NCBI GenBank assembly: GCA_016928525.1
Contig: JAFGKO010000058.1
Coordinates: 1-7,708, forward strand
Source: Anaerolineales bacterium
GTDB taxonomy: Bacteria > Chloroflexota > Anaerolineae > Anaerolineales > Villigracilaceae
Length of the DNA stretch: 7,708 nucleotides
Reading direction: 5' to 3'
Positions 6,140 through 7,708 of this stretch are shown here, piece by piece. The translations under genes were made by a program, and so were the position numbers. The stretch's first letter is position 1. Each line of letters begins with the position of its first letter. The notes under the pieces are model-generated. The model had not been told where the DNA came from and did not search any database. It worked only from the letters and a program-made list of their open reading frames with translations.

Positions 6140-7053
6140 TTTTCGACAGTACGGGCGATGGTGTAGGTGGGGCGTCCCCCCGTTCGTTCAAAGACCCGCG
6201 CCAGATATTCCCCCAGGATGCCAAGCGCGAACAATTGCACGCCGCTGAAAATCGTGACGGAGGATGCGAGGAAAGAGAACCCGGGAATGGAGCCTGCTAC
6301 AAAGTAGGTTACCAGCACATAGGTCAGAACCCCAAAACCGAAAAGCGTGAACATAAATCCGACGATACTGGCAAGCCGCAGTGGAATGGTCGTGTAGCTG
6401 GTCAGCACCAGCAGCGAAACCTTGATCAGTTTGAAAAGGTTGTAATTGGACTTCCCTACAGTGCGCGGTGCTTCATCTACCTTCACCGATGCGAAACGGG
6501 TGGTTCCCCACGAAAGCAACACATCTACCAGCACATCCGGGCTGTGAAAGCTTTCGAATGACTTGCGCAGGTCGGCGCGGAAAGCTTTGAAAGCACCGAT
6601 GTCACGCACCGTTCGCAAACCCATGACATACGCGATGGCTCGTTTCACAATGATTGAAGCCAGGCTCTTCCACCAGACCTGCTGGCGCCTGCGAGCCACT
6701 CCATAGACTACATCATAGCCCTCTTCCAGCTTTTCCAGCAGTTTGGGGATTTCACGCGGTGGGTTTTGCAGGTCATCATCCATGATCACGATGACCTCGT
6801 AATGCGCTTCGCGGATGCCACACAAGGTCGCATTGTGCTGGCCGTAGTTTCTCATCAAGTCGATCCCGCGCACCCAGGAATGCGTCTGCGCCAGGCCTGA
6901 GATGACCTCCCAACTCTGGTCAGGGCTGCCATCATTGACCAGTACCAATTCATATTCATCGGCTACACCTGGGAGCACCTGTCCCACCTCATCTACAAGC
7001 AGGGGGAGCGTGTCAGAACCGTTATAAACCGGTACAACAACAGAAACATTCAT
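6136..7053 (-). CDS. Family 2 glycosyltransferase, GtrB/ArnC/DPM1-like, with two C-terminal membrane helices
   Basis: The 305-residue enzyme should transfer a sugar from a nucleotide donor to polyprenyl (undecaprenyl) phosphate at the cytoplasmic membrane face. VVVPVYNG opens the GT-A fold. VNDGSPD is at 39-45, and MDDDLQNPP at 91-99 is the metal- and donor-binding region. IGAFKAFR is at 152-159, and RTVGKSNY at 197-204 corresponds to the RxxGxSKY motif of GtrB-type enzymes. Hydrophobic spans at about 226-252 and 258-284 form the C-terminal hairpin, and length is typical. The ATG has TGGTGA 4 nt upstream. It is the first gene of the coupled set, overlapping WbqC by ATGA, and an extended -10 motif lies just upstream. 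No GtrA-like flippase is in the window. Sugar specificity (glucose, Ara4N, GlcNAc or other) cannot be read. Confidence 0.92.
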   Translation of the reverse strand: MNVSVVVPVYNGSDTLPLLVDEVGQVLPGVADEYELVLVNDGSPDQSWEVISGLAQTHSWVRGIDLMRNYGQHNATLCGIREAHYEVIVIMDDDLQNPPREIPKLLEKLEEGYDVVYGVARRRQQVWWKSLASIIVKRAIAYVMGLRTVRDIGAFKAFRADLRKSFESFHSPDVLVDVLLSWGTTRFASVKVDEAPRTVGKSNYNLFKLIKVSLLVLTSYTTIPLRLASIVGFMFTLFGFGVLTYVLVTYFVAGSIPGFSFLASSVTIFSGVQLFALGILGEYLARVFERTGGRPTYTIARTVEK

Positions 7054-7062
7054 CTTTTCACC

Positions 7063-7128
7063 AAAACAGATGGATTATATCACCCGGATAAAGCCGGGCC
7101 TGATTGATGATCTGGCCAAATCTGTTTT
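7063..7128 (-). other. Nested inverted repeats in the leader of the GT2 gene
   Basis: AAAACAGAT (7063-7071) is the exact reverse complement of ATCTGTTTT (7120-7128). Inside lies a second stem, CCCGG and CCGGG (7084-7088 and 7094-7098), with a 6-nt loop and flanking ATCA/TGAT pairing. The outer arm touches the GT2 Shine-Dalgarno. No T-tract follows the inner stem, so a terminator for 7170-7568 is not demonstrated. A folded 5' leader would form only if transcription starts upstream of 7128. Confidence 0.4.
7074..7082 (-). promoter_or_regulatory. Candidate extended -10 promoter for the GT2-led gene set
   Basis: The minus strand reads TGATATAAT, a perfect TATAAT with the TGn extension. It would give a start near 7067 and a leader of about 14 nt before the GT2 ATG. 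I see no good -35 at 16-18 nt upstream, where a short hairpin lies instead. The motif could be chance. Confidence 0.35.
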
Positions 7129-7169
7129 ATCTGATGCTCCTGGCTGGCATTTTGTCTTGTGATATCAGC

Positions 7170-7568
7170 CTAAATCCGCTCGATAGTGACTTTTTCCGGC
7201 TCGATCATGAACTCCCAGTAACCCAGGTCGCCAAAGTCGTAGACCAGTCGCAGGAAGTCTGGTTCCCGCTCGACTTCGATCAATTTCATCGAGCGGTATG
7301 GCCCAAACGTCAGGATTTCCGGGTCCCACTCGCCCTGCTCTTCGAGATTATAGTCTTCAGGCAGCTGGTACAGGCGTTGGATCTCAGTTTCTCCGAGCAG
7401 CAGGCGCAGGATGGCTTCGGGCGCATCCATCGTCCATAGCAGGGATGCGGTGGCCTGTTCGTTGAGGGCTTCGACGCGTTCTTCTTCGGTAAGATCCCAC
7501 TGGACAGGTGACCAGATGGCGGGCAAGTCGTCCACGTGGATGGTCTGCGGGTCGATGATAGATGGCAT
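7170..7568 (-). CDS. Small acidic protein of unknown function
   Basis: The 132-residue product is not recognised. It is rich in Glu and Asp, has no signal peptide or membrane segment, and should be cytoplasmic. The middle (about 28-70) looks helical, with LTEEERVEALNEQATASLLW and a Leu-rich stretch AILRLLLGETEIQRLYQL. The C-terminal third (about 90-132) alternates hydrophobic and charged residues as in beta strands (MKLIEVEREPDFLRLVYDFG, then YWEFMIEPEKVTIERI). The ATG has AGGAG 6 nt upstream, a strong ribosome site that supports it as a real gene. It is on the same strand as the polysaccharide genes but separated from them by 116 bp with its own inverted repeats, so it is more likely a neighbour than a part of that pathway. 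Confidence 0.75.
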   Translation of the reverse strand: MPSIIDPQTIHVDDLPAIWSPVQWDLTEEERVEALNEQATASLLWTMDAPEAILRLLLGETEIQRLYQLPEDYNLEEQGEWDPEILTFGPYRSMKLIEVEREPDFLRLVYDFGDLGYWEFMIEPEKVTIERI

Positions 7569-7595
7569 ATTCCTCTCCTATGTTTTGGTATCCAG

Positions 7596-7601
7596 AGTAT
7601 A
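7596..7601 (-). promoter_or_regulatory. Possible -10 element for the small acidic gene
   Basis: TATACT on the minus strand would place a start about 20 nt before the ATG at 7568. No convincing -35 is found at the right spacing. It lies in a short imperfect dyad, GGTAT (7587-7591) and ATACC (7599-7603), which could be an operator or chance. Confidence 0.22.
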
Positions 7602-7687
7602 CCTTCTCCTCATAAAAATGTGGGGTTGTCTAAAAAGAGCTAGGCAGCCCCCTCCTCAAAAGGGGAAAAGTTTAATACAATAGGGGT

Positions 7688-7708
7688 ATGAACAATGGGA
7701 AAGTGACC
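7688..7708 (+). other. Possible start of a plus-strand gene at the right edge
   Basis: An ATG at 7688 opens a frame of seven codons (MNNGKVT) to the window end. TACAAT at 7676-7681 ends 6 nt before it, which would suit leaderless initiation. AGGGG lies only 1 nt upstream, too near for a normal ribosome site. The frame is too short to judge. Confidence 0.15.

Noticed and set aside
7142..7170. GGCTG and CAGCC dyad after the small acidic gene
   Set aside because: Five-base arms about 19 nt apart with no T-run are expected by chance.
7640..7670. CCCCT and AGGGG pairing as a terminator
   Set aside because: The stem is only about 5 bp with no T-tract in either direction, so it is not enough to support a call.

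Overview
The window holds one end of a bacterial cell-surface polysaccharide or glycolipid gene cluster. Every gene I can support lies on the minus strand, so transcription runs from high to low coordinates. Base composition is near 50% GC. A large GT-C-like membrane protein and a degenerate AAGACNCA-type palindromic repeat remind me of Chloroflexota (Anaerolineae-like) genomes, but that placement comes from memory and is tentative.

In transcription order the layout is: a small acidic protein I do not recognise (7170-7568); a 116 bp gap with an extended -10 motif and nested inverted repeats; a GtrB/ArnC-type family 2 glycosyltransferase (6136-7053); a WbqC-family protein (5432-6139); a class I SAM methyltransferase (4800-5435); an 82 bp gap filled by a perfect 13 bp inverted repeat; a shortened, divergent DegT/AHBA-fold aminotransferase homologue (3770-4717); a clear WecE/RffA sugar 4-aminotransferase (2634-3773); a 141 bp gap with a 74 bp imperfect palindromic repeat; a GT-C-like polytopic membrane protein (429-2492); and the N-terminal 138 codons of RmlB, dTDP-glucose 4,6-dehydratase, which runs off the left edge (1-416). 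Three junctions (GT2/WbqC, WbqC/methyltransferase, DegT-like/WecE) are 4-nt NTGA overlaps, so these genes are very probably co-transcribed and translationally coupled.

Together the genes suggest a pathway. RmlB makes dTDP-4-keto-6-deoxy-glucose and WecE aminates it to a dTDP-4-amino-4,6-dideoxyhexose, most likely dTDP-Fuc4N. WbqC, the methyltransferase and the DegT-like protein are candidates for making or attaching an unusual acyl or aminoacyl group on that amine. The GT2 enzyme would load a sugar onto a polyprenyl phosphate, and the GT-C-like protein would transfer a sugar on the outer face of the membrane. The first two steps rest on strong family resemblance; the rest is inference. The least described part is the WbqC / methyltransferase / shortened DegT-like trio. 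Several initiation codons chosen here (GTG at 2492, TTG at 3773, ATG at 4717) differ from the longest open frames because of visible Shine-Dalgarno sequences, overlaps, or repeats occupying the longer N-termini.
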